A DNA stretch of 64,000 nt, taken from SMWD01 sp002729875. GTDB lineage: Bacteria > Pseudomonadota > Gammaproteobacteria > Steroidobacterales > GCA-2729495. Shown here piece by piece: positions 26,388-34,225 of the stretch (positions within the stretch are counted from its first letter, which is position 1; each line of letters begins with the position of its first letter). Location: NCBI GenBank assembly GCA_036010905.1, contig DASCMH010000052.1, positions 79,750 through 143,749 of the forward strand. The letters run 5' to 3'. The translations under genes and the position numbers were made by a program. The notes under the pieces were generated by a model that saw only the letters and a list, made by a program, of their open reading frames with translations, did not search any database and had not been told where the DNA came from.

Positions 26388-26882
26388 AGTCCGGCTTAAG
26401 CAACAACCAATTAAGGCCAAATGGGTGGAACCGGCACCCGCACCGGCAGTTAAGTCGAAAAAGCAACCCGGGGCCGGCGGGCGGCAACTGGTAGCTGGCA
26501 GTTACTCGCAGGGTTGATTATTGCCATCCGTTTGGCCTGAAACAGCAACCACAACACACAAAGGCAATATGCTTCATTGCAGTATCTATTGCCGAATCTC
26601 GCTGATACTGGTATAGTGAGCAACGCGTTTTTTAACTTAGGTGCCGATATGGCAATTTCACTGGCACCGTAGAAATAATAAACCCTGCCCGACATCGCTT
26701 GGTTCTGCTGATTGAAATCAGCTAACCGGCCAGCGCTCAGGCAATAAAACCAACATAATTGATGAATCAGGCTGTATGAAAACACAATATTGTGGAATCG
26801 ATACTATACGGATCAATAATCAGAACACGGCTCACTTCGACGAATTATCACGGAATAAGATTCCATCAGGAATATAAATAAC
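26388..26882. other. Intergenic region upstream of a small orphan gene
   Basis: About 495 bases without a convincing gene. A minus-strand frame at 26450-26785 has no start signal and Cys-rich, irregular composition, so it is not called. Small hairpins are present, for example GCTGAT-TGAA-ATCAGC at 26707-26722, and GGTGCC/GGCACC around 26639-26667. A small RNA or a long leader of the following gene is possible; nothing decides this. Confidence 0.35.
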
Positions 26883-27158
26883 ATGCCAGCAACAAGCACA
26901 TTAGCCAAAACGGCTTTGACAGAACAGTATGAACTCGAAAACATTGAGAAGGCCAAGGCGCCGGACGGTGGCTCAGGCACGGGTTGGTTTCGCTACACTA
27001 TCATTCAGGGGCAAAACACGATTACCGGTTACCGACAAGGCTCACAAAGAACCGTCACGAGGGCTATCAAAGATATCGTTATCGAATTAAATGAACGCCG
27101 GGTTGGCAAGCGTGGTCGCGTACACCTGACGCCATCACGCAAACAGCAAAAAAAGTAG
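26883..27158 (+). CDS. Small basic protein, unknown function
   Basis: A 91-residue protein with no recognised domain. A central block GTGWFRYTIIQGQNTITGYRQG looks like two beta strands around a turn, followed by an amphipathic helix (TVTRAIKDIVIELNERR) and a strongly basic tail (GKRGRVHLTPSRKQQKK). This shape suggests a cytoplasmic nucleic-acid or ribosome-associated protein, but that is only inference. An AGGAA element lies twelve bases before the ATG. It is probably real because of its balanced composition and good start, and because it fills the space before a convergent gene. Confidence 0.55.
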   Translation: MPATSTLAKTALTEQYELENIEKAKAPDGGSGTGWFRYTIIQGQNTITGYRQGSQRTVTRAIKDIVIELNERRVGKRGRVHLTPSRKQQKK

Positions 27159-27171
27159 TAACAGCTACACT

Positions 27172-28257
27172 TTAACGCAAAGCCGGCAGCACATGCTTGC
27201 CGAGCATCTGCAAACCATCCATCGGGTCATCGAACAAACGCAGCGACAATTCTGTCAGGCCGCTACTGGCGAAGGCTCTGAAACGCTCCAGCTCGCGGTC
27301 GATATCATCCTCATCACCAGCTGATGACATACCGGCAATCAAATTATTGACAATGCTCTCAGGCACACCGTCAATTTTTCCGCTGCGCGTCCAGAACGCC
27401 TTAAAAAAGTTATCCCAGTTATCGATGACCAGTTGCACTTCGTCATCACCATTAACGTGTGGCGCAATATCATGCGGGGCTTTTGCTACTATTCCGCCAC
27501 GCCAGATCAGCTCACGACGCGCCTCATACATCGATACATCTTTGTCTTTCTTGATATGCCAGGCCCAGAAATTACCGATACGAAAATCATCGGCCGGCTG
27601 CTCGCGTTTTGCCAGCCCGGTACGTACATTCTCCATAGCACCGGGCAGCATATCCGGTATAAAGTCACTGACTTGGATACCGTCTGCCATCCGTGCGCCC
27701 ATGCGCACCATCATCGGACCGCTGCAGCAACCGTAAATCAGCGGGCCGCCTGATTTGGCGTAGTCCATCTGGAAGGGTCGTGTAACCTGAAAGATCTCGC
27801 CATCGAACGAATACACAAGTTTACCGGTACGAGCCTGAGCAATGAGTTCGATCGATTCCTGCACACCGCGAACCCGACGCTCCGGATTCTTTGCCCCGGT
27901 CTGTTCGTCCTTGAACGGCCAACTCTCGGTACCCTTGCCGATCTTCCAGCCGCAGGCTCCAAATACGCCACCGCCACCGCTGATCGCGACCATTGCGCGA
28001 CCGTTCGCCATTTCATTCAGAGTCAGCAATGAATTGGTAATCTTAAGCGGGTGCATTTCCCATGGGCTTACCGCTAACGGACCGAGCAGGATCTTCGAGG
28101 TTGCCTGCGCTGCAGGCGCCAGAGTAAGAAATGCATCCCAATTCTGATGATAATTGGAGGACCAGATTGCCCTGATACCCATTCTTTCGGCCTCGACGGC
28201 CAATTCAGCCAACCGTGAAGGATTAACATCCTCGGCAATAATAATGTCAATATCCAT
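27172..28257 (-). CDS. LLM-class flavin-dependent monooxygenase (luciferase-like)
   Basis: TIM-barrel bacterial-luciferase-like oxidoreductase of 361 residues. Characteristic blocks are MDIDIIIAEDV at the start, GIRAIWSSNYHQNWDAF, LLGPLAVSPWEMHPLKI and NGRAMVAISGGGG. It may use FMNH2 or coenzyme F420; the sequence alone does not settle this. No reductase partner is adjacent. It has a close paralogue at 33143-34165. AAGG lies eight bases before the ATG. It is convergent with the small basic gene and divergent from the DUF1838 gene. Confidence 0.82.
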   Translation of the reverse strand: MDIDIIIAEDVNPSRLAELAVEAERMGIRAIWSSNYHQNWDAFLTLAPAAQATSKILLGPLAVSPWEMHPLKITNSLLTLNEMANGRAMVAISGGGGVFGACGWKIGKGTESWPFKDEQTGAKNPERRVRGVQESIELIAQARTGKLVYSFDGEIFQVTRPFQMDYAKSGGPLIYGCCSGPMMVRMGARMADGIQVSDFIPDMLPGAMENVRTGLAKREQPADDFRIGNFWAWHIKKDKDVSMYEARRELIWRGGIVAKAPHDIAPHVNGDDEVQLVIDNWDNFFKAFWTRSGKIDGVPESIVNNLIAGMSSAGDEDDIDRELERFRAFASSGLTELSLRLFDDPMDGLQMLGKHVLPALR

Positions 28258-28432
28258 GGCAACACCTTACTACTGATAACCGATCCGGTCCGCACTGGTA
28301 ATCATATTATGCAGGACTAGAACAAACGCACCTAGAAGAAAGTTGCCAATAATCCACACATTGCACATCCCCCGGGGGTCTGATAGCTTGTTCTCAAAAT
28401 CACAAACTACCTGACAGTTTCAAGGGTTCAGC

Positions 28433-29425
28433 ATGGCTAAAATTTCCCGACGTCATTTTCTGAATAATGCCGGCATCGGACTGGCCTCGGCCGCTGCGTT
28501 CGGCGCCACATCATCGGCATCGACCAACAACAGTGCCGGTATCACTGAAAAGTCCCTGCAGGGACCATACCTGGACCTGTCACAGCCCGAGGCAAACATG
28601 ACCGCTTTTGCACGATTGCAAGGCGATCTTGACAGTTCAAAAACCAAGTACGGCTGGTACAAGGGCATGGTATCCGCTGTCATGCCGGGCAAGAAGATCG
28701 TGGATCTGTTCATGATGGAAGGCTTCTCCTGCACGCGACTATTGCCAAAAGAAGATGCACCCGGTTATCGCAAGGTATTACGTGAGGTAGGTTTCTATCG
28801 TGAACAGCGTTTTGGCCGAGCAGGCAAAATCATGGATACCTGGAAAAATCCGCTGACCAAGGAAACTGTCAAGGTCGTGCCGATCGCCAATGACCCGTTC
28901 AACTTCGACATTACGCCCTTTTTTCCCGCTCCACCTAATTACGGCGGACTGAACAAGGCTAAGTTTCCAAAGATACCCTTTAAACTGCCATGGGAACCAG
29001 CAATCTACGACAACAATGTACGCCTCGACACGCACATCCACCTGCTCTATAAGAATGCACTCGATCCACTCAAGTGGCCTCGTGAATCTTCAGGAAAAAT
29101 GAACCGTGTCAGTGAGTTTTTCCTATACAACATCGATCTCGATGACCTGCAGAACCCTGATCTGACCAGTTGCCCGTACCGCGGCACCTGGTCACGAATC
29201 ACACCATGGCTTCCGTGGATGCTAATGGGCCAGACACCGGGGCATATTGTCTATCAGTGCTACATGGGTGACGTAAAAAGTCTTGATCTACTGCCAAAAG
29301 ACCTGGTCGCTGCTGCTGAGGCCATCGAACCAAAATATCTGCAAGCGCCAACCGAGGATTATGGACCGAGCCTGTCATCACTGGAAAATTACGCGCGGGA
29401 ACAAGAACCAATGCCGGTTAAATAG
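28433..29425 (+). CDS. Tat-exported DUF1838 protein
   Basis: Recognised as DUF1838 from the blocks GWYKGMVSAVMPGKK..LFMMEGFSCTRL, TWKNPLTKETVKVV, WSRITPWLPWMLMGQ and GHIVYQCYM. The N-terminus carries a twin-arginine signal (SRRHFLNNAGIGLASAAAFG), so it is a folded periplasmic protein. The biochemical function of the family is unknown. AAGGG lies six bases before the ATG. A paralogue with a lipoprotein signal is at 57597-58574. It is convergent with the ThDP enzyme gene. Confidence 0.78.
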   Translation: MAKISRRHFLNNAGIGLASAAAFGATSSASTNNSAGITEKSLQGPYLDLSQPEANMTAFARLQGDLDSSKTKYGWYKGMVSAVMPGKKIVDLFMMEGFSCTRLLPKEDAPGYRKVLREVGFYREQRFGRAGKIMDTWKNPLTKETVKVVPIANDPFNFDITPFFPAPPNYGGLNKAKFPKIPFKLPWEPAIYDNNVRLDTHIHLLYKNALDPLKWPRESSGKMNRVSEFFLYNIDLDDLQNPDLTSCPYRGTWSRITPWLPWMLMGQTPGHIVYQCYMGDVKSLDLLPKDLVAAAEAIEPKYLQAPTEDYGPSLSSLENYAREQEPMPVK

Positions 29426-29580
29426 GCTGGCCGGCCTAACTCAAACCGTCAGCCCCACATCAGTCCGGAGTCATCGCTACACTGATAAATATCCGATCAC
29501 TCTTAACTGAAGCCCATGGTTATCATGTTACCGGCAATCAGTCATTCCTGTTGTCGATATTTACTACAAAATTACCTGTA

Positions 29581-31464
29581 TCAGGTTTGCGCAATTGAAA
29601 TTCCCGGATGCCAGGTTGAATCGGCACCTGGCCCTCTGCGGGCGATCGCAGCATCGATAATAAATGGCCTGCCTTCACGATTGACGGATCGTGCTCGCGC
29701 AAGAGCCGACTGAAATTCCTCAGGTCGTGATACAACTACACCCTCAATATCAAACCCTTGCGCAATCGAGACGAAATTAACATCCGGGTCACCCAGGTAA
29801 CACGACATATCTTTCCAGGTATTTTTATCCGCACGTGCAACCCGCGACCCAACATGAATGCGTCCGCGTTCTGAATCATAACTGTGGTTATTGAAGACAA
29901 TTACAACAACCGGGATATCATATCGTGATGCAGTCCATAAACTCTCGAGTTGCCCAAACAACAACGCACCATCACCAACAAGCGCCACAACCTCGGTGTC
30001 CGGCAGAGCGATCTTGGCACCAAGCGCAGCACCAACACCCCAACCCAGCGCAAAACCGGTCGTCGGACCAATCAATGTCCTTCGCCCGGGACCAAAATCA
30101 ATCCAGTGTTGCGGACTACGATCACCGGTTTCAACTACAACTGCCGCATCAGGCTCAAGCCACCGGTCAAGCTCATAACATAACCGCTCGGCATACATTG
30201 GCGCTCCATCCCAGCCTCGCGCAGCACGCCGGCGGCGGCGTTCAGCAGCAGCTGCGCCCCCCTTCTTCACTGCCGCAAGTCTCTCGGCAGCTAATTTCTT
30301 CCGCCGGGATTTTGTTGTCATACCAGACACTGCATCAATCAACGCATTTGTTGTCTCACGGATGCCTGCTGCAATCGCAACATCTACAGGGGAAACATTG
30401 GCAATCCTGTCGTACTCAACCCGCGCATTGATTATCCTTGCAGTATCCGGAACCGCCGCGGTAATAATCGCCGGATCCGGCATGGGACTGCCCAGATTCA
30501 GAAAAACATCAGTCTTAAGTAACCCACGTGGGTAACCCATCGAATAAAACCCGGAAAACAGCGGATGCCGATACGGGAAATCGCCGTATACGCTATACCC
30601 CTGCGTAACCGGTATCGCCAGCAACTCGGCCAGCTCAACAACAGCCTCTACGGCGCCTGCCCGCGTAACTTCTGAGCCGACGTTGATCATTGGGTGTTTG
30701 GCATCAACCAGGTATTGCGCCGTACGTTCAATAAGTTCCGGCTTAGGCTCCATCTGTACATCGACGGTAAATGCGCTCTGTGGATAAATGGTTGCCTGAA
30801 TATCGGCTGCGCCAATAATATTTCCTGGCATCCGGACGTAAACCGGTCCACCGGTCGGTGTAGCCGCCAACTTGATACCACGGCGGACCATTTCCGGAAT
30901 GCGTCCCGGATGATCGACTGCCCATTGCCATTTGGTAAACGGTGCTGTCATCGCAAGCCAATCATCGGCCTGCTGAAATCCGTCACGACCGGCCAGCTTC
31001 GTATTAGAACCGTCCGAGAGCACGACCAGCGAGGAACGGTCTTTCCACGCGTTATACATATTGCTCATCGAATTGGGCATGCCGATACCCGGCAACATCA
31101 GAAACCCCGGCCGGCGGGCCGCCAGTTCATATCCATGCGCCATGCTGACAGCCTGCCCTTCCTGTAGCGCAACAATCATTTTAAGCTGCGGACGGCTCAT
31201 CAAAGCGTCATAAAAGGAGGTTTGACCGGTAGAATTCGTGTCAAAAACATATTCCGCACCGGCAGCCAGCAGAGTCTCAGCCAATGCTTCACCACCCGTA
31301 CCGGAAAACGGTGCCCCACTTCTACCGGGTCCACTGCCGGGGGGCGCAATGGCCGCACCAACCGACTCGGCCGCCGCACCGCTGAAACCCAGCGCGGCTA
31401 CACCCAGGGTAAATTCACGACGGGATAACTCATGATCAAGAAACTTTTTTGCCAACGCCTTCAT
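29581..31464 (-). CDS. Tat-exported thiamine-diphosphate-dependent enzyme
   Basis: Three-domain ThDP enzyme of the acetolactate synthase/benzoylformate decarboxylase superfamily, 627 residues. The cofactor-activating Glu is E102 (ALQEGQAVSMAHGY). The ThDP/Mg motif is GDGALLFGQLESLW through FNNHSY. The N-terminus reads HELSRREFTLGVAALGFSG, a textbook twin-arginine signal, which is remarkable since almost all relatives are cytoplasmic. A strong GGAGGGG ribosome-binding site precedes the ATG. The reaction may be decarboxylation or carboligation of a 2-oxo acid; the substrate is unknown. It contains a basic Ala/Arg-rich linker near residues 385-415. It is convergent with the DUF1838 gene. Confidence 0.82.
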   Translation of the reverse strand: MKALAKKFLDHELSRREFTLGVAALGFSGAAAESVGAAIAPPGSGPGRSGAPFSGTGGEALAETLLAAGAEYVFDTNSTGQTSFYDALMSRPQLKMIVALQEGQAVSMAHGYELAARRPGFLMLPGIGMPNSMSNMYNAWKDRSSLVVLSDGSNTKLAGRDGFQQADDWLAMTAPFTKWQWAVDHPGRIPEMVRRGIKLAATPTGGPVYVRMPGNIIGAADIQATIYPQSAFTVDVQMEPKPELIERTAQYLVDAKHPMINVGSEVTRAGAVEAVVELAELLAIPVTQGYSVYGDFPYRHPLFSGFYSMGYPRGLLKTDVFLNLGSPMPDPAIITAAVPDTARIINARVEYDRIANVSPVDVAIAAGIRETTNALIDAVSGMTTKSRRKKLAAERLAAVKKGGAAAAERRRRRAARGWDGAPMYAERLCYELDRWLEPDAAVVVETGDRSPQHWIDFGPGRRTLIGPTTGFALGWGVGAALGAKIALPDTEVVALVGDGALLFGQLESLWTASRYDIPVVVIVFNNHSYDSERGRIHVGSRVARADKNTWKDMSCYLGDPDVNFVSIAQGFDIEGVVVSRPEEFQSALARARSVNREGRPFIIDAAIARRGPGADSTWHPGISIAQT

Positions 31465-31538
31465 TGCTTCCCCTCCAACCGTAGTCCATGCTACTCAGGT
31501 TTCATCAATAGTTTAAATGCTATACCTACGAGCCCAAA

Positions 31539-32315
31539 ATGTTTCCAATCCGTGATGACAATCCGCACTTCCTGACACCATACGTAACCTACGCAATCAT
31601 CATACTTAATGTACTGGCCTGGGTATTACTGCAGGGTCTGGGCAGCGAACCGGCTCTTGCCAAATCCGTATGCATATTTGGGCTAATCCCCGGCGATCTG
31701 TTGAATACCGTACAGCCCGGAACCCGCTTCCAGATCAGTCCAAATCTGTGGTGCAACATCACGGAGGGCAGCAGCTGGCATACGATCCTGACCTCCATGT
31801 TCATGCATGGCGGCTGGCTGCACCTGATCGGCAATATGTGGTTCATGTGGGTCTTCGGCAATAATGTCGAGGATTCGATGGGACATGGTCGCTTTATTGT
31901 TTTCTACCTGTTATGTGGAGTTGCGGCTGCCGTATTCCAGATCATGTCAAATACTCAGTCGGCCGTACCAATGGTCGGCGCATCGGGTGCAATCGGCGGC
32001 GTCATGGGCGCATATATATTGCTTTACCCTCGCGTTCATGTACATATGCTTGTATTTTTTGGTTTTTTCGTCACTACTTTTGCGATGCCGGCGATGTTCA
32101 TGATCGGCTACTGGTTCCTGCTGCAACTCGTTGGCGGGGTCGGCTCAATCGGCGCACATGGTGGCGGCACGGCATTCTGGGCACATATTGGCGGCTTTGT
32201 TGCAGGCGCGGCGCTGATCATGTTTTTTAAAGACCCCAGGCTTGTTGCGCGTCATCCCTATCACGGCTGGAATCCACAGCAATCTCCATCCAAAAGCTGG
32301 CGTCAGATCAAATAA
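31539..32315 (+). CDS. Rhomboid-family intramembrane serine protease
   Basis: Six- or seven-helix membrane protease. The catalytic Ser lies in GASGAIGG, and the catalytic His is in AHIGGFVAG; the oxyanion region HLIGNMWFMW is conserved. The opening MFPIRDDNPHFLTPYVTYAII is the classic bacterial rhomboid start. It cleaves single-pass membrane proteins within the bilayer. Length 258 residues. It is divergent from the ThDP enzyme gene with 74 bp between starts and convergent with the next gene. Confidence 0.9.
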   Translation: MFPIRDDNPHFLTPYVTYAIIILNVLAWVLLQGLGSEPALAKSVCIFGLIPGDLLNTVQPGTRFQISPNLWCNITEGSSWHTILTSMFMHGGWLHLIGNMWFMWVFGNNVEDSMGHGRFIVFYLLCGVAAAVFQIMSNTQSAVPMVGASGAIGGVMGAYILLYPRVHVHMLVFFGFFVTTFAMPAMFMIGYWFLLQLVGGVGSIGAHGGGTAFWAHIGGFVAGAALIMFFKDPRLVARHPYHGWNPQQSPSKSWRQIK

Positions 32316-32325
32316 CCTGACCAGC

Positions 32326-32979
32326 TCAAAAACAGGCCGGCAACTGCTGTGCCGGTCGCATAATCATATTGACAACGGTTAACAGCAAGAAAGCATATAG
32401 CACGAGCGCGCCGATGCTGCGATCGGTCCGAACTGCCTGAGCTATTCCCGCAACTGAAAATATGGGCGTTACAACACACAAAGCAAGATACTTTATGCTT
32501 GCTGCAGCACTTGCCAGCACCGGTAGAATCGGTGACAAAACTATGTCTGGCGACTCGTTCAGGTGGGTAACAATACTGAGCAGAAAGATATCCTCTACAC
32601 AATCGAGCACTGAAGCCGCCAACGGAAACCAGATGGCTATTGCGCCAGCACGGAACCATGCACCGTCGAGTCGCCGCGTCAACAAACCGATGAGTCCCGC
32701 CAGCAAGAATCCGTAACTCCACGCAAATGTGACATCCCCCGGCACCAGCAGTGCCGCAATGGCGGCTCTTGCCTCGGGTTCAAACGACAGGACAATCTCA
32801 CTCGCTCGTTCAGCTGTAAATGCCAGTTGCAAACAGGTCAACTCCCCCATGCGCTCACCGAGTGCGGCGCTATGCGGCAGCATCAATACACTGATGGCAA
32901 AAGTGAAGATGGCAACGCCCGTCAGCGCCAAGGCCAAGAATATCCAACCACCATGAGTTAAACGCAACAAACGTTCCAT
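32326..32979 (-). CDS. Integral membrane protein, unknown function
   Basis: A 217-residue protein with five or six predicted membrane segments (about residues 12-33, 79-100, 110-125, 150-172 and 190-207). Between the first and second segments is a polar loop with several acidic residues. I do not recognise a family. A GGAG seven bases before the ATG supports the start. It is convergent with the rhomboid gene, the stop codons being about ten bases apart. Confidence 0.6.
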   Translation of the reverse strand: MERLLRLTHGGWIFLALALTGVAIFTFAISVLMLPHSAALGERMGELTCLQLAFTAERASEIVLSFEPEARAAIAALLVPGDVTFAWSYGFLLAGLIGLLTRRLDGAWFRAGAIAIWFPLAASVLDCVEDIFLLSIVTHLNESPDIVLSPILPVLASAAASIKYLALCVVTPIFSVAGIAQAVRTDRSIGALVLYAFLLLTVVNMIMRPAQQLPACF

Positions 32980-33142
32980 CTGATCACTCCATACAATGGT
33001 TTATATATAAGCAAATAACTGCTGAGGAACAAGGAATCCCGGCACCAGGGTGTCTGGCATTCAATCTACGAACAGGCTATCTTTGCTTGTTGATATCTTT
33101 AAGACTCCTGGTACAGCTGGAACCCAAACGAGGCAACAATCT

Positions 33143-34165
33143 GTGGACATTGACATCATTCTGGAACCCGACCTGACCCCGCAACAAATAACGGAACTGG
33201 GTCAGGCCGCAGAACGGTATGGCATCAGAGCCCTGTGGACCTCAAACTATTTCGCCCACTGGGATCCATTTATCAGCCTCGTACCTCTGGCGCAATCCAC
33301 CAATAAACTATTGATGGGTCCTCTTGCTGTAAGTCCGTTCGAGATGCATCCGCTTAAGATTGCCAACGGCTTATTGTCATTAAACGAAATATGCAACGGA
33401 CGAGCACAGGTCGCAATAGGAGCCGGTGAGGGCAACCTCGATGCAATGGATCTGAAAAAACCGAAAAAAATTGTTCTGGCAATTCGTGAAGCACTAGAAA
33501 TCGTACTTGCTGCAACTCATGGCAATCTCAAGGACGGGTACAACGGTGAAATTTTTAATGTCAACCTGCCCTGTGCCTATGACTGGTTAAGCGCCTCTTC
33601 ACCGAAGATTTATATGACAGCCTATCGCTACATGATGATGCGCATGGGTGGGAGAATCGCTGACGGTGTATTCGTGGGCTGCACCCCACCGGAAATCATG
33701 CAACCGGCGATGGAAAACGTAAACATAGGCCTAAGCCGTCGAGACATGCCAGCGGATAATTTCCGCACCAACACATTTTGGGCCTGGCACATTAAGGCAG
33801 ACCGTGACGAAGCCTACCGCGAATCACGCCGTGAACTCGCCTGGCGTGGTCGAAAACTTGACCCTGAGCTGTTAATCAACTGGCTGACCGAAGAAGAGGC
33901 GCAGTTCGTTCAGGACAGTTTTACAGCGTACGTCACAGCATATTTCGACCGAACCGGTATAGTTAAAGGTGTTTCAGATGATATTAATGATCGCCTGATG
34001 CACGGCATGACATCGACCGGCGGACTGGATGCTCTGGATCGTGAAATCGAACGCTTTAAATTATTTCATAAACAGGGGCTTACAGAAATTGCGTTGCGAC
34101 TCCATGAAGACCCAATGGATGCACTGAAGATCATCGGCGAGCAAGTCGTTCCTAAATTAAAATAA
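33143..34165 (+). CDS. LLM-class flavin-dependent monooxygenase (second paralogue)
   Basis: Paralogue of the protein at 27172-28257: it shares IRALWTSNYFAHWDPF, LLMGPLAVSPFEMHPLKIANG and the late segment TSTGGLDALDREIERF. I place the start at the GTG at 33143 because GAGG lies nine bases before it and the product then begins VDIDIILEPDL, aligned with the paralogue's MDIDIIIAEDV. A GTG at 33050 would add 31 residues with no counterpart in the paralogue. The substrate and cofactor (FMN or F420) are unknown. The two copies lie 6 kb apart in opposite orientation. Confidence 0.82.
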   Translation: MDIDIILEPDLTPQQITELGQAAERYGIRALWTSNYFAHWDPFISLVPLAQSTNKLLMGPLAVSPFEMHPLKIANGLLSLNEICNGRAQVAIGAGEGNLDAMDLKKPKKIVLAIREALEIVLAATHGNLKDGYNGEIFNVNLPCAYDWLSASSPKIYMTAYRYMMMRMGGRIADGVFVGCTPPEIMQPAMENVNIGLSRRDMPADNFRTNTFWAWHIKADRDEAYRESRRELAWRGRKLDPELLINWLTEEEAQFVQDSFTAYVTAYFDRTGIVKGVSDDINDRLMHGMTSTGGLDALDREIERFKLFHKQGLTEIALRLHEDPMDALKIIGEQVVPKLK

Positions 34166-34194
34166 ATTCTGACATACAGCCACATATCATCCGA

Positions 34195-34200
34195 TATAAT
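34195..34200 (+). promoter_or_regulatory. Predicted -10 element for the TPR lipoprotein gene
   Basis: TATAAT at 34195-34200 lies 26 bases before the GTG start at 34226. It overlaps an in-frame ATG at 34199, which would place that ATG upstream of the transcript start and supports GTG as the true start. No consensus -35 is seen at the usual distance. Confidence 0.4.
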
Positions 34201-34225
34201 GACCCTGAGCTTAGGAGACAAACCC

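Noticed and set aside
26450..26785. A 111-codon minus-strand frame in the gene-free region before the small basic gene
   Set aside because: No start signal, irregular composition and conflict with the probable promoter region of the following gene.
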